Notes: generated from the letters alone by a model not told the origin. Positions 1-11,234 are shown, counted from the first letter of the stretch. The stretch is 64,000 nucleotides of DNA from Delphinapterus leucas (GCF_002288925.2 NW_022098037.1:4190227-4254226); one strand, 5' to 3'. Numbers and translations are program-made.

Positions 1-151
1 GATAACCACAAATTTGCTCTATTCCTTTTATACTCACTCCCTGACCCATGTCTGTCGAAGATGGGGATGGTAAATGTTAATCAGCGTGTGTCTACCTGCA
101 CCACGTCCCTCTGATTTTACAAACCTTCATCTTCCCAGGCTGATAAAGCCT
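1..151. other. Unassigned sequence
   Basis: No gene or recognisable repeat is visible. The last 25 bases (about 127-151) look like a degraded third copy of the tandem unit that starts at 152. Confidence 0.5.
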
Positions 152-241
152 CTCATCTTTGCAGGCTGTTTTCATAAAGCAGTCCTTTTAGTCCACCTCA
201 TCTTTGCAGGTTGTTTTCATAAAGCAGTCCTTTTAGTCCAC
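152..241. repeat. Two-copy 45-bp tandem duplication
   Basis: Two adjacent 45-bp units (152-196 and 197-241) begin CTCATCTTTGCAGG and differ by a C/T change just after the GCAGG. The period is a multiple of three, so a short open frame through it shows a repeated 15-residue peptide. That is a by-product of the duplication and is not evidence of coding. Confidence 0.9.
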
Positions 242-1059
242 TCTCTCTGTACCTTCTCCTCCTGTATTCCAAATGCTTCAGGTCTGCCGAACACATTACT
301 CACAACATTCCAGGTATAAGTGAACCATGGCCTTATGAGCGGGCTACTATTTCCTGCTTTTAATGCCCCTTTAAAAATGCCCTTTCTAAGCACTCCTGAT
401 TTGGGGCTGGCTTTTTAGCTGCAGTAGGAATAACTAGGCACAAAAATATACACTGACTGTAAAACCTCTTCATTTTGTTATAGCTGATAGTTGAAAGCCC
501 TTTAATCTTGGAAGGATGGTTTGAATGATTTCTCCCTACATTCCTTATCTTACAGTTGTCCATGCAGAAGCCCATCTGCCATCCTTCTGCCCACTCATGT
601 AACCCTGTGTTATCCTTCTATATTCATATTAGCCAGCTTGGCATTTCACTACCCAGAGGAGCTTAGTAGTTCTTGCAAATTTGGGAATTTCACCATATAC
701 TCCTTTTTTCAGGTGATTTACAAATACGCTAAGTGTGGTCCGCGGGCTGATTACTCGCAGGCAATACTGTTCATACAATCCAGAGAAATACCCTTATATT
801 CTTTCATTGTTTCTTTTTTTTTAAGCATCAAAATCAAAGAATTCCTCCATTTCAGAAAATTACAACATTAACCTTTTCAAGTGTATCTGCAAGTCTAAAA
901 ACCACTACATTTTCTTATTCCCTTTTATTCTTATTCTCAATTACTTTGCCAAAGCTTCTATTAGATATAAATTCCTCCCCCAAAATCCCCACTGCCTTTC
1001 TCTCAGCAGGGAATTGAACCTGATGCTGATGGTGCTGCCTTGGGCCCCTAAAACCTGCT
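242..1059. other. Unassigned AT-rich sequence
   Basis: About 800 bases with no convincing coding signal, RNA gene or recognisable young repeat. The short open frames have ordinary noncoding composition. Confidence 0.5.
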
Positions 1060-1070
1060 AAGAAATGTTT

Positions 1071-1702
1071 GGGTTTCTTTAAAGATATACGTTTTTAAGA
1101 TTTATTATTTATTTTTTATTTTTGGCCACATCAGGTCTCAGTTGTGGCACGTGGGACCTTCGTTGAGGCATGTAGAATCTTCCGTTGCAGCGCGCAGGCT
1201 TCTCTCTAGTTGTGGTGTGTGGGTTTTCTCTTCTCTAGTTGTGGCGCGTGGGCTCCAGGGCACGTGGGCACTGTAGTTGTGGTGCATGGGTTCCAGAGCG
1301 CGTGGGCTCTGTAGTTTGCAGCATGCAGGCTCTCTAGCTGAGGCGCGCAAGCTCAGTAGCTGTGGCGCGTGGGCTTAGTTGCCCCGTGGCATGTGGGAAC
1401 CTAGTTCCCCGACCAGGGATTGAACCCGCGTCCCCTGCATTTTTTTTTTTTTTTGTGGTACGCGGGCCTCTCACTGTTGTGGCCTCTCCCGCTGTGGAGC
1501 ACAGGCTCCGGACGCGCAGGCTCAGCGGCCATGGCTCACGGGTCCAGCTGCTCCGCGGCATGTGGGATCTTCCTGGACTGGGGCATGAACCCATGTCCCC
1601 TGCATCGGCAGGCAGACTCTCAACCACTGCGCCACCAGGGAAGCCCTACATCCCCTGCATTTTAAGGCGGATTCTTTACCACTGGACCACCAGGGAAGTC
1701 CC
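1071..1702 (-). mobile_element. CHR-type tRNA-derived SINE, split by another SINE
   Basis: This is a reverse-oriented SINE: the T-rich tail lies at the left (about 1097-1125) and the tRNA-like head at the right, ending ACCACCAGGGAAGTCCC. It is interrupted by a second SINE at 1444-1650. The sequence AAGAAATGTTT occurs at 1060-1070 and 1703-1713 and is the likely target-site duplication. About 26 T-rich bases between the left copy and the clear tail are unexplained. Confidence 0.85.
1444..1650 (-). mobile_element. CHR-2-like SINE nested in an older SINE
   Basis: A complete reverse-oriented SINE of the short class, with its poly(T) at 1441-1454 and its tRNA-like head at the right. TCCCCTGCATTTT flanks it at 1431-1443 and 1651-1663. 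That duplicated target is itself part of the host SINE, so this insertion is younger than the element at 1071-1702. Confidence 0.92.
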
Positions 1703-1715
1703 AAGAAATGTTTTT

Positions 1716-2028
1716 TTTTTTTTTATGTTGGGGGTAGGAGTTTATTAATTAATTAATTAATTTTTGCTGTGTTGGGTCTTTGTTTCTGTGCGCGGGCTTT
1801 CTCTAGTTGTGGCAAGCGGGGGCCACTCTTCATCGCGGTGCGTGGGCCTCTCACTATCGCGGCCTCTCTCGTTGCGGAGCACAGGCTCCAGATGCGCAGG
1901 CTCAGTAGTTGTGGCTCACGTGCCTAGTTGCTCCGTAGCATGTGGGATCCTCCCAGACCAGGGCTCGAACCCGTGTCCCCTGCATTAGCAGGCAGATTCT
2001 CAACCACTGCGCCACCAGGGAAGCCGCC
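1716..2028 (-). mobile_element. CHR-type SINE, subfamily with a non-tRNA 3' tail
   Basis: A reverse-oriented SINE flanked by the 13-bp duplication AAGAAATGTTTTT at 1703-1715 and 2029-2041. Next to its tail is a distinctive segment, TGTTGGGGGTAGGAGTTTAT, followed by a TTAA-rich run. The same segment occurs in the SINE at 37318-37633, so both belong to one subfamily. Confidence 0.92.
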
Positions 2029-2154
2029 AAGAAATGTTTTTATAGCAATAAAGCCACTCAAAATTATTTTGACAAAAAACTGACACTAAATAACAAGTAA
2101 CTGTGATAGAATTGAGTTGGCGTAACTTCCATTGCTGCTTTTGGTTTACTCTCT

Positions 2155-2325
2155 GACAGCTCAGTTTTGGGCAAGTTACCTGATTCCTTTGATCCCAGTT
2201 TTCTTGCCTATAAAATAAGGAAGTTAATGCCAATCTCAAATGTTGTTGGAAAGATGAAGAGTGAAACTGTGAGAATAATCAGCATGGTGCCGGCACATAG
2301 AAGACACAATCTCACGGTGTGCTCA
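2155..2325 (+). mobile_element. MIR SINE fragment
   Basis: It has MIR-like order: GGCAAGTTACCTGATTCC, then a TAAAATAAGG stretch, then CAGCATGGTGCCGGCACATAG. It is an old, diverged copy, identified by eye. Confidence 0.75.
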
Positions 2326-2741
2326 TTCCAGCTAATGGTCTCTAAGGATGCAAGGAAATCTGACCTGGAAAAACAGGGACTTGGTCATTTTCATAAAGTT
2401 AATGATGTCAAACGAATATGCTGGTGCCTTGCATCATGAGATGTGGTTAAGCTTGGAAAAACTCTCATTGAAGTGACATGTACTGGTAGTAATGGGTCTG
2501 GTTTCTAGCTATTAGTTTAATAGCAGACCTAATCTAAAAGAATGCATCCTATTCTCCCATCCCACCATTCAATCTCCAATAGGAGGTAAGCTGAGGCCCT
2601 CCTCCACACTAAACTCCATTGATGCCTCCTCCACACAACTAGCCCGAAGAGGGAAACAGACAGATGGGTGGACAGAATGAACAAATTAACACAGAGTGAT
2701 GGTTCATGTCAAGAACGCCTGGGTAACTCTCCTTCTATATT
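2326..2741. other. Unassigned sequence
   Basis: About 400 bases between a MIR fragment and a SINE. Nothing recognisable. Confidence 0.5.
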
Positions 2742-2752
2742 AGAAATGATCC

Positions 2753-3091
2753 TTCTTTTTTTTTTTAATTTATATTTTGGCTGTGTTGGGTTTTCACTGC
2801 TGCGCGCGGGCTTTCTCTAGTGGTAGTCAGCGGGGGCTACTCTTTGTTGCAGTGCGCGGGCTTCTCATTCTGGTGGCTTCTCTTGTTGCGGAGCATGGGC
2901 TCTAGGCGCACGGGCTTCAGTAGTTGTGGCATGCAGGCTCAGCAGTTGTGGCTCGCGGGCTCTAGAGCACAGGCTCAGTAGTTGTGGTGCACGGGCTTAG
3001 TTGCTTGGGGCATGTGGGATATTCCCGGACCAGGGCTCGAACCCCTGCATTGGCAGGCAGATTCTTACCCACTGCGCCGCCAGGGAAGTCC
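2753..3091 (-). mobile_element. CHR-type SINE, long form
   Basis: A reverse-oriented SINE of about 340 bp with a T-rich tail at 2754-2775 and a tRNA-like head ending at 3091. AGAAATGATCC at 2742-2752 and 3092-3102 is a perfect 11-bp target-site duplication. Confidence 0.93.
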
Positions 3092-3119
3092 AGAAATGAT
3101 CCCATATCACAGAAGATAC

Positions 3120-3335
3120 TGATAATTACATTTATTGAACATCTGCTATGTTCCAGGTGTGCCAGAAACTGTTCCAAGTGTACTATATATGTGTAAATAT
3201 CTCATTTGATTCTTATAACAGTATCATTCCCATTTTAGAGATACCAAACCTGAGACTTAGAAATATTGAGGAATGTGTTGAAGGTCTCACTGCTAACAGG
3301 TATCCTGTCTGGGATCTGCACCTGATTCTTAACCT
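3120..3335 (-). mobile_element. MIR SINE fragment
   Basis: The reverse complement shows the MIR core. On the plus strand it reads TTTATTGAACATCTGCTATG, then TCTCATTTGATTC, then CCCATTTTAGAGATACC. Confidence 0.85.
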
Positions 3336-4084
3336 GCTCTTTACCACTCACCACACTCTTCTTCTTGCTATCAACCTCTATACTGTTTGGTCTTAGCCAC
3401 ACTATTAGTTACACATTATGATGCTTCTTAAGACGGTGATTTTTATTTTGAGTTATCATGTTCGAAACATTTATACTGGGTCTCGATCATCTGAAAACAT
3501 TAAAATAATACAGTTTCAGTTTTGGACAAGGCTCAAGGCAGGGTTAAAGCTTCAAGCCAAAAGAGCTCAGGTGGGCGTACCTTACAGAATTCCTCATGAA
3601 ATGCATATACACACAAAGGACAAGAAGTCCTCATGAACCTAAGATTCAATTCAAGTTGACTAATGTTAGAGAGGTAGGGAGGGTGACATCTGGCTTCAAA
3701 ACTCCCAAGTTGACAGTAAGAAATCCGATTGGCAAAACAGCGGAGAGACTATTCCAAAGAAAGATAGTCGTTATGGAGAAGTTAAGCCCAAAGGCAGCTG
3801 GGTTTGCCTGGAGTGAGAACAGCTTAACATCTGAGCATCGTTGTAAGCAGACAGGGAAACAGTGAGATCCTGCCGCCCCAGGCACCGTAATTCACGAGCA
3901 GTCAGTCTGTAAACCTTCAGTTTTCAAAAAGCTGGAGCAATGGTTACTGTGGTAGAAAAGAATTCTGTATGGTTTTCATCACTGCTTGGGTGAAAAGTTA
4001 ACTGCATGTAAAAGGAAGGAACCCCATCGGAGTAAAAGGTAAAGTAATGGTAACCCACTGAGGATTTAGCTATTCCAAGATATT
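3336..4084. other. Unassigned sequence
   Basis: About 750 bases without recognisable repeats or exon-like features. Its open frames are short. Confidence 0.5.
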
Positions 4085-5044
4085 GAGCCAATTATGCTCA
4101 ATTCAAAAAACAATATCGAACAAACACATGAAAGGATGTTCAACATCACTAATCATTCGAGAAATGCAAATCAAAACAACAATGAGGTATCATCTCACAC
4201 CAGTTAGGATGGCCATCATCAAAAAGTCTACAAACGATAAATGCTGGAGAGGGTGTGGAGAAAAGGGAACCCTCTTGCACTGTTGGTAGCAATGTAAATT
4301 GATACAGCCACTATGGAGAACAGTATGGAGGTTCCTTAAAAAACTAAAAATAGAACTACCATACGACCCAGCAATCCCACTACTGGGCATATACCCTGAG
4401 AAAACCATAATTCAAAAAGAGTCATGTACCACAATGTTCGTTGCAGCTCTATTTACAATAGTCAGGATATGGAAGCAACCTAAGTGTTGACAGAAGAAGG
4501 GATAAAGAAGATGTGGCACATATATACAATGGAATATTACTCAGCCATAAAAAGAAACGAAATTGAGTTATTTGTAGTGAGGTGGATGGACCTAGAGACT
4601 GTCATACAGAGTGAAGTTTAGTCAGAAAGAGAAAAATAAATACCGTATGCTAACACATATATATGGAATCTGAAAAAAAAAAAAAAAAGGTTCTGAAGAA
4701 CCTAGGGGCAGGACAGGAATAAAGATGCAGACGTAGAGAATGGACTTGAGGACACGGGAAGGGGGAAGGGAGAGCTGGGATGAAGTGAGAGAGTGGCATG
4801 GACTTATATATACTACCAAATGTGTGGGAAGCAGCCACGTAGCACAGGGAGATCAGCTTGGTGCTTTGTCATCACCTAGAGGGGTGGGGTAGGGAGGGTG
4901 GGAGGGAGACACAAGAGGGAGGAGATATGGGGATATATGTATATGTATAGCTGATTCACTTTGTTATAAAGCAGAAACAACACACCATTGTAAAGCAATT
5001 ATACTCCAATAAAGATGCTAAAACAAACAAACAAACAAAAAAAC
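4085..5044 (+). mobile_element. L1 LINE 3' end, 5'-truncated
   Basis: This contains the C-terminal end of L1 ORF2 and the 3' UTR. Translated remnants include the L1-typical run [20 protein letters not shown] near 4340-4400. The reading frame is broken by stops. The element ends with AATAAAGATGC and an A-rich (AAAC)n tail at about 5015-5044. It is inactive. Confidence 0.93.
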
Positions 5045-5152
5045 CAATATCAAGTTTCTGCCACAAATTATTTGGTGGATTCAAAGAGGAAACACAGAGA
5101 AACTGGGCATAAAAAACTACAGAGCCAAACTATTAACTAAGAATAAATTATT

Positions 5153-5362
5153 GGGCCTCCCTGGTGGCGCAGTGGTTGAGAGTCCGCCTGCCGATGCAGG
5201 GGACACGGGTTCGTGTCCCGGTCCGGGAAGATCCCACATGCCGCGGAGCCGCTGGGCCCGTGAGCCATGGTCGCTGAGCCTGCGCGTCCGGAGCCTGTGC
5301 TCCGCAACGGGAGAGACCACAACGGTGAGAGGCCCCGGAAACCCAAAAAAAAAAAAAAAAAA
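5153..5362 (+). mobile_element. CHR-2-like SINE, full length
   Basis: A forward SINE of about 210 bp. Its pol III A box is TGGCGCAGTGG (5165-5175) and its B box GGTTCGTGTCC (5208-5218, one change from the usual GGTTCGANTCC). It ends in an A-only tail. AAGAATAAATTATT at 5139-5152 and 5363-5376 is a perfect 14-bp target-site duplication, so the copy is fairly young. Confidence 0.96.
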
Positions 5363-5376
5363 AAGAATAAATTATT

Positions 5377-5864
5377 ATACATATGAAGATAAGAAAGTGG
5401 TTCCAACTGCTGAGTTCCAATGGGTAAAAAATTAAAGTTAGTGCATGTTTTCTTAATGGTTTTTATTACAACTATCATGAGAAATGTGGGTTAAAGGGAA
5501 GGAATTGAAACAACACAGGCCTGCTGCATATTGGTAATTCATTCATCAGAGTAGTAGCTGCCTCTGGGAATCTTCTCCAGTATCAATTAAAGAAGACAAC
5601 TTCATAAACCCCTCTGCACACCCTGGCAATAGGTGAATAACTGTGCTGAGTGACAATGCTATAATATTATGTCACTGTCATTTATGTTTCTGGGTTTAGC
5701 TGTGGGAATTCTGCTAGACAATATCATGACATTACCCTCACACTGAATAGGTCACATCAGAATATATGTCACAGCAAACTGGAAGTCAGGGTACCTAGAC
5801 TTCTTTTTTTTCACTCTTTAAATTTAATGTGATATAAATTAAACATGTTTTTCTCTTTTTAAAA
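5377..5864. other. Unassigned sequence
   Basis: No gene or recognisable repeat. AT-rich. Confidence 0.5.
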
Positions 5865-6230
5865 ATTAATGTTTTGATTATAATAACAATACTGTGTTCC
5901 CATTATAGAGACAGGAAATACAGAAAAACAAATAAGAGGATGAGTTATCCTAGGCTCTTAGTGTTTAGGTACATTTCCTTTCATTTTGTCCCCATGATTA
6001 TGTGTTGTGGTTGTCATACTGTAAGTACAATTTTCACTGTAAGTTTTTTCACTCAGTATTAAACCTAAAGAACTTTCCTACTTATACTACCCTCAGCAGG
6101 CATTTAAAGTAACCCCATGTTACCATATTATTGCTTTTGAGAAGTATGTCATAATTCATTAACCACCCCCCTCCCTGTTGGAAATTTAGCTTGTGCTTCT
6201 TTTCTCAATATCAAACATTCCACGTGCTTT
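5865..6230 (-). mobile_element. Ancient L1M-like 3' UTR fragment
   Basis: The order of motifs resembles old L1 3' ends in reverse: a GGAAATACAGAAAAACAAATAA stretch, then TACATTTCCTTTC, then TTTTTTCACTCAGTATTAAAC, then TGTTGGAAATTTAGCTTGTG. It is strongly diverged and was identified by pattern only. Confidence 0.55.
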
Positions 6231-6740
6231 ATAAATGCTATCATCTTACAACTTCCATCTTCGTTGCCATGTTTGCATAGACACAATATGAAAAACACCA
6301 GAGAACGCTGCAGGAATGCACGTGAGTCATGAAGAAGAGTCATGTAGCGACAGTCTGTCTCCATGTTCCACATGAAATCTCAATCCGTTTACTGCCGGCG
6401 GGACCCAGTCCTCCAGGGAGAAATCGCAAACCCACATAATGTTCCTCAGTGTCACATTTTGCATTTGTTATATTTTGGAGTTCAGATTTAGCTGACAGAC
6501 GTGAAATAACACAGGTAGCTGGAATCCTCCAGAGATTACACGTGCGGCAGTGCTGAGCACACAGGCGATTCTGGTTATCACCGTGGGTCTGCATCCTTCT
6601 TATTTCTGGATTTTTATTTAGGGAGGGATTTTTATTTTATTTTTATTTGAATGGTATTTTGGATGAAACAGCTCCACGTTGCATGCGGAACCCCCCTTCC
6701 ATTTTAAAAGGGTAGATTATTTCCCCCTTCCCTTTTCTAG
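6231..6740. other. Unassigned sequence upstream of a possible exon
   Basis: About 500 bases without recognisable repeats. The last 25 bases are a strong polypyrimidine tract running into TTTTCTAG at 6740. Confidence 0.45.
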
Positions 6741-6871
6741 ATATTTGCCAAGTGAGGACAGCAGCTCCCATGCAAATCTAGAGAGCTCATCTACCTTCAG
6801 AGGGGCCTCTTCTAACAAAACTCCTAGTGCTCTGAATGCCAAGAATGGAAGCTCAGATGGAAGCTTATCAG
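6741..6871 (+). CDS. Possible internal coding exon, serine-rich, unidentified
   Basis: A polypyrimidine tract and TTTTCTAG give a strong splice acceptor before 6741, and TCAG followed by GTTTGT gives a moderate donor after 6871. The 131-bp segment is open in one frame only: one leftover base, 43 codons, then one leftover base. The other two frames contain stops. The peptide is rich in Ser, Asn and Gly (for example SSNKTPSALNAKNGSSDGSL), more like a disordered region of a real protein than the surrounding noise. I do not recognise the protein. The frame stays open beyond the donor to about 7050. A second acceptor-like site (CTCCTCTGCAG, ending near 6889) follows closely. No partner exon was found, so this could still be chance. 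Confidence 0.33.
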
Positions 6872-7214
6872 GTTTGTTCTCCTCTGCAGAACTCAGAGGA
6901 ATCGCAATTAAATGTGAAAGCTTTCCTCCCTTCCTGGTAATAATTTCTAAACACTTTCTACTGAGAGCATCAAGGCAAAAGTGCCTGTGTGTCATTCAAT
7001 TTCAACTCCCACAATTCCAGAAATCCTCATTTGAACTTGCATTCGATTTTTGACTGTGATATTTGCTCTCTCCTTTCTTGGGCTGTAATAATCCATGTCT
7101 GGAATGGTATGGTGGATAGAAGGACCTCTGGAGCAGACAGTCATGACATTTTGTTCTTGCCCTGAATTCTTCTTCTAGCTAAGTGATCTTTAACATCTTT
7201 GAGGTGTGATATTG
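6872..7214. other. Unassigned sequence
   Basis: Follows the possible exon. No recognised repeat or RNA gene. Confidence 0.45.
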
Positions 7215-7340
7215 AAGGGACAATAATAATCTTATTCAGCAAACATTTATTGGATGTCTTCCACGTGTAATGCAATTTGGGAGCACCAAAGAAGAAAAAA
7301 ATTCAGTCCTCTAGGGCTCTCAATCCAGTAGGTGAAAAAA
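7215..7340 (+). mobile_element. Ancient interspersed repeat fragment
   Basis: It begins TTATTCAGCAAACATTTATTGG and continues to a CAGTCCTCTAGGGCTCTCAATC stretch, a layout common to an old mammalian repeat also seen at 20345 and 34430. The family is uncertain. Confidence 0.5.
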
Positions 7341-7392
7341 TATTTTTTAAAATGTGGGTGTGTGTATATATTCTTGCATATTATTTATGCAT

Positions 7393-7450
7393 GTATCCAT
7401 CCATCCATCTACATACCTACCTACCTATCATCCACCCATCTATCTAAATA
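7393..7450. repeat. Imperfect tetranucleotide microsatellite
   Basis: Runs of CATC, CTAC and CTAT units (ATCCATCCATCCATC, then ACCTACCTACC, then CATCTATCTA) form a compound microsatellite. Confidence 0.9.
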
Positions 7451-7689
7451 TATATGACTACACAGCCTTCCAAGACTAAAAGGGATTTCTGTGGACTGAA
7501 TGAGAATGGCTAGGAAGCTGCTCTGGAAATTATAAAGCACTAAATTAGGGCATTATTTCTCTTTTAAGTACAACAGAAACTTAAAACTTTCTTACCCTAT
7601 CCTTGAATAATCCTATCAGCAAAATTTTGAATAATATCTTCGTTACTTAAACGTGCAATTATGGATACCTCTGGGTAGATTTAGATCAA

Positions 7690-8100
7690 GAACCATGCCT
7701 TTCACCTCTCCAGCCCTCTTTCCTATTAATCTAAAATGTCTTTAACTCCAACCAGACAAATCTCTTCCATGTCTTCAACTGTGTCATGTGCATCTCTTTG
7801 GCCCAAATATATAACACCTCTGCATACTCTAGAATGTCCCTGTCTTCTTTATCATTAGAATGTTGCAAGGATGAAATTAAAATTCACCTAAAGCCTTCCT
7901 TGCTCACTTCTCTGTTTGAACTTCTCTAGTATTTGTGGGCTGCCCTGTGCTGTTGACACTTGATATACAAGGGTGTGTACTGCTAGCTCTCTTGTTATAT
8001 GTATGTGTCTTACCTGTTCAACCAGACTGTAAGCTCTGGGAAGTCAGGTACAGCGTCACTGTAACCTAGGGTCCCTCATGGCATCTGGCAGGCAAGTATA
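7690..8100 (+). mobile_element. L2-like LINE 3' fragment
   Basis: A diverged copy with the typical late segment CCAGACTGTAAGCTCTGGGA followed by a GTCCCTCATGGCATCTGGCA stretch. The 5' part is only weakly recognisable. Confidence 0.55.
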
Positions 8101-8479
8101 CCTTAAAGGGACATCCCTGAAATCTCAAATCTGATCCCTTTTGCAATGGACAACAAACGAAGTAGGGGAGATACCTCTGAAAGGCAAAGAGGAGAAGAAA
8201 GGAACAACTATACCCTATTTCTTTTCCTTTCTACTCTCAATAGTTTTCTATTCCTTCTGATTTTAGCACCAAATTCCTTTACACAGCCTTGCCAAGGGTG
8301 ATGTAAAACTCCCTTACCCCCCACCATCTCTAAGTCCTTCCCTATACCTCTACCACTTCAACTAAAAAATAAAAAATCTGTGACTAGATTTTCCAGATTT
8401 TCTTTCCTTCTGCTATTGCTCTTTAGAGCAACTGCTACTAAATAATCAGCAAATAACAGTTTGTATGACAGATGCCATC
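8101..8479. other. Unassigned sequence
   Basis: About 380 bases before an L1 insertion. Nothing recognisable. Confidence 0.5.
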
Positions 8480-8495
8480 AAAACACAACTGTGTT

Positions 8496-10286
8496 GGAAA
8501 TTGGAGACAATACAAATAAATGGAAAGATATCCTGTGTTTGTGAACTGGAAGAATCAGTATTGTTAAAATGTCTATACTACCCAAAGCAATCTACACATT
8601 TAATGCAATCCCTATCAAAATACCCATGACATTTTTCATGGAACTAGAACAAATAATCCTAAAATTTGTATGGATCACAAAAGACCCCGAATAGCCAAAG
8701 CAATCTTAAGAAAAAAGAACAAAGCTGGAAGTATCACATGCTCTGACTTCAGACTATACTACAAAGCTACAGTAATCAAAACAGTGTGGTACTGGCACAT
8801 AAAAAGACACATAGATCAATGGACCAGAACAGAGAGCCCAGAAATTAACCCATGCACATATGTTTAACTAATCTACTACAAAGGAGGCAAAAATATACAA
8901 TGAGGAAAAGACAGTCTCTTCAATAAGTGGTGCTGGGAAAACTAGACAGCTACATGTAAAAGAATGAAATTAGAACATTTTATACCATATACAGAAATAA
9001 ACTCAAAATGGATTTATTTTATAAAAAATTCTAAATGTAAGACCTGAAACCAAAAAACTCCTAGAAGAAAACACAGGCAGTACAATGTCTGACATAGGTC
9101 TTAGTAATATTTTTTTGGATCCGTCTTCTTAGGCAGGGGAAGTAGAAGCAAAAATAAACAAATGGGACCTTATCAAACTTAAAAGCTTTCACACAGTGAA
9201 GGAAACCATCAACAAAACAAAAAGGCAACCTACTGAATGGGAGAAGACATTTTCAAATGATAAGTGTGATAAGGGGTTAATATCCAAAGTATGTAAAGAA
9301 CTCATAAAACTCAATATCAAATAAGCAAACAACCCAATTAAAGAAGTGGGAAAAGGACCTGAATAGACATTTTCCCAAAGAAGACATACAGTTGGCCTAC
9401 AGGCACATGAAAAGGTGCTCAACATCACTAATCATCCAGGAAACACACATCAAAACCATAATACAATACCATCTCACACATGTCAAAATGGCTGTAGTAA
9501 AAAAGACAAGAAATAACAAGTGTTGGTGAGGATGTGGAGAGAAGGGAACCTTAGGATACTGTCAGTGGGAATGTATATTGGTACAACCACTATGGAAAAC
9601 AGTACGGAGGTTCCTCAAAAAACTAAAAATAAAACTACCATATGATCCAGCAATTCCACTCCTGGGTATATATCTGAAGAAAATGAAAACAATAATTCAA
9701 ACAAGATATATGCACCCCAATGTTTGTAGGAGCATTATTTACAACGGCCAAGATATGAAAGCAACTTGTGTCCATCAACAGATAAATGGATAAAGAAGGT
9801 AAAATATGGTATATACATACAATGGAATATTTCACAGCCATAAAAAAAAAGAATAAAATTTTGCCATTTGCAACATGGATGAATCTGGAGGGTGTTATGC
9901 TTAGTGAAATAAGCTAGAGAGTGACAAATGCTATATATTTTCACCTATATGTGGAATCTGAAAAATAAAACAAACAAATGAATATAGCAAAACAGAAACA
10001 GACTCACAGATACAGAGAACTAGTGGTTACCAAAGGGGAGAGAAGGTGGGGGGGGGTGGTGAGGCAAGACAGGTGAAGGGGAATAAGAGGTACAAACTAT
10101 AAGCTTTAAAATAAATAAGTTACAAGGATGTAATGTACAGCACAGGGAATACAGCCAATAATTTATAATGACTTTATGTGGAGTATAATCCATAAACATA
10201 TCTAATCAATATGTTGTACACCTGAAAACAATATAATATTGTAAGTCAACTATACTTTAATAAAAAACAAAACAAAAACAAGACCC
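8496..10286 (+). mobile_element. L1 LINE, 5'-truncated, with target-site duplication
   Basis: A forward insertion of about 1.8 kb carrying the last part of ORF2 and the 3' UTR. Broken ORF2 remnants include [20 protein letters not shown] near 8710 and [20 protein letters not shown] near 9630. It ends with an A-rich tail (about 10255-10286). AAAACACAACTGTGTT occurs at 8480-8495 and 10287-10302 as a perfect 16-bp target-site duplication, so both ends are exact. Multiple stops make it inactive. A G-run lies near 10048. Confidence 0.95.
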
Positions 10287-10302
10287 AAAACACAACTGTG
10301 TT

Positions 10303-10681
10303 AACCTACGGCAAGGAAAAGAGGTTCCAAGTTACACAATTCCAGAGAGAGCAGAGAGTGGTGAGAAAGAGGGAGAGTGTGAGACGGGGGTGGAGGTGGG
10401 CTGGGAGTTGGGGATATGTGTGTTTTCTGAATGTAGTCTGTCTCAGTAAACAGGAAATACTAATTACGAGGAAACAAGATAATCTCTGCACAGAAAGAGA
10501 GGCCTTAATGGTATAATTGCCTCTGAGCATTTAAGGGTTCTGGAGGTAGAAAGCCTTTTTTGAAATCAATGAGAATCTTAGGCTTATTTGCAAAGCTCTC
10601 TGAATTACCTCTTGATGAAAGTACTAATTTTCTGATTATATTTTCATATAAACATAGCTCCAGAAGATTTTTAAAAAATAC
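10303..10681. other. Unassigned sequence
   Basis: Unique-looking DNA between an L1 and a CCAA microsatellite. Confidence 0.5.
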
Positions 10682-10709
10682 AAACCAACCAACCAACCAA
10701 CCAACCAAC
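10682..10709. repeat. (CCAA)n microsatellite
   Basis: About six perfect CCAA units. Confidence 0.95.
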
Positions 10710-10856
10710 GAATCAGTTCCTAACTAATTTCCCTGTAAGTTACTTGTAAGTATAGCTTGCTGCAAATCGGAATTTCATAGGAGAAGTTCGGTTTGCATTG
10801 CAATTGAGCAATTGTTGGGATTATTGAAGGAAAAATTTGTTATGAAAGAAAATGGG

Positions 10857-11221
10857 GGGCTTCCCTGGTGTCGTAGTGGTTAAGAATCTGCCTGCCAATG
10901 CAGGGGACATGGATTTGAGCCCTGGTCCGGGAAGAACCCACATGCCACGGAGCAACTAAGCCCGTGAGCCATAACTACTGAGCCTGCGCTCTAGAGCCCA
11001 CGAGCCACAACTACTGAGCCTGCATGCCACAACTACTGAAGCCTGCACGCCTAGAGCCTGTGCTCCGCAACAAGAGAAGCCACCACAATGAGAAGCCCGC
11101 ACACCACAATGAAGAGTAGCCCCTGCCCCCCACAACTAGAGAAAGCCCGCACACAGCAACGAAGACCCAACACAGCCAAAAATAAATAAATAAATAGATT
11201 AATTTATTTTTTTTAAAAAAA
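10857..11221 (+). mobile_element. CHR-type SINE, long form
   Basis: A forward SINE of about 365 bp with a tRNA-like head, repeated CCACAACTACTGAGCC units in the body, and an (AAAT)n tail that is partly T-rich. The B-box region reads GATTTGAGCCC and is decayed. GAAAGAAAATGGG at 10844-10856 and 11222-11234 is the target-site duplication. Confidence 0.93.
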
Positions 11222-11234
11222 GAAAGAAAATGGG

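Noticed and set aside
1334..1748. Several open frames with shared peptide runs such as HGPSCSAACGI, also seen near 5150, 12800, 17300, 42600 and 52200
   Set aside because: All are SINE sequence read in different frames; the recurring peptide is the repeat, not a protein family.
5153..5225. tRNA gene-like A and B boxes
   Set aside because: They belong to the tRNA-derived head of a SINE. There is no cloverleaf-forming, intact tRNA.
7393..7450. Regularly spaced repeats suggestive of an array with spacers
   Set aside because: It is a compound tetranucleotide microsatellite without spacers; CRISPR is not expected in a mammal.
8670..9793. L1 ORF2-like peptides as possible active reverse transcriptase
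   Set aside because: Only 3' fragments, broken by stops. The catalytic region is absent because of 5' truncation.
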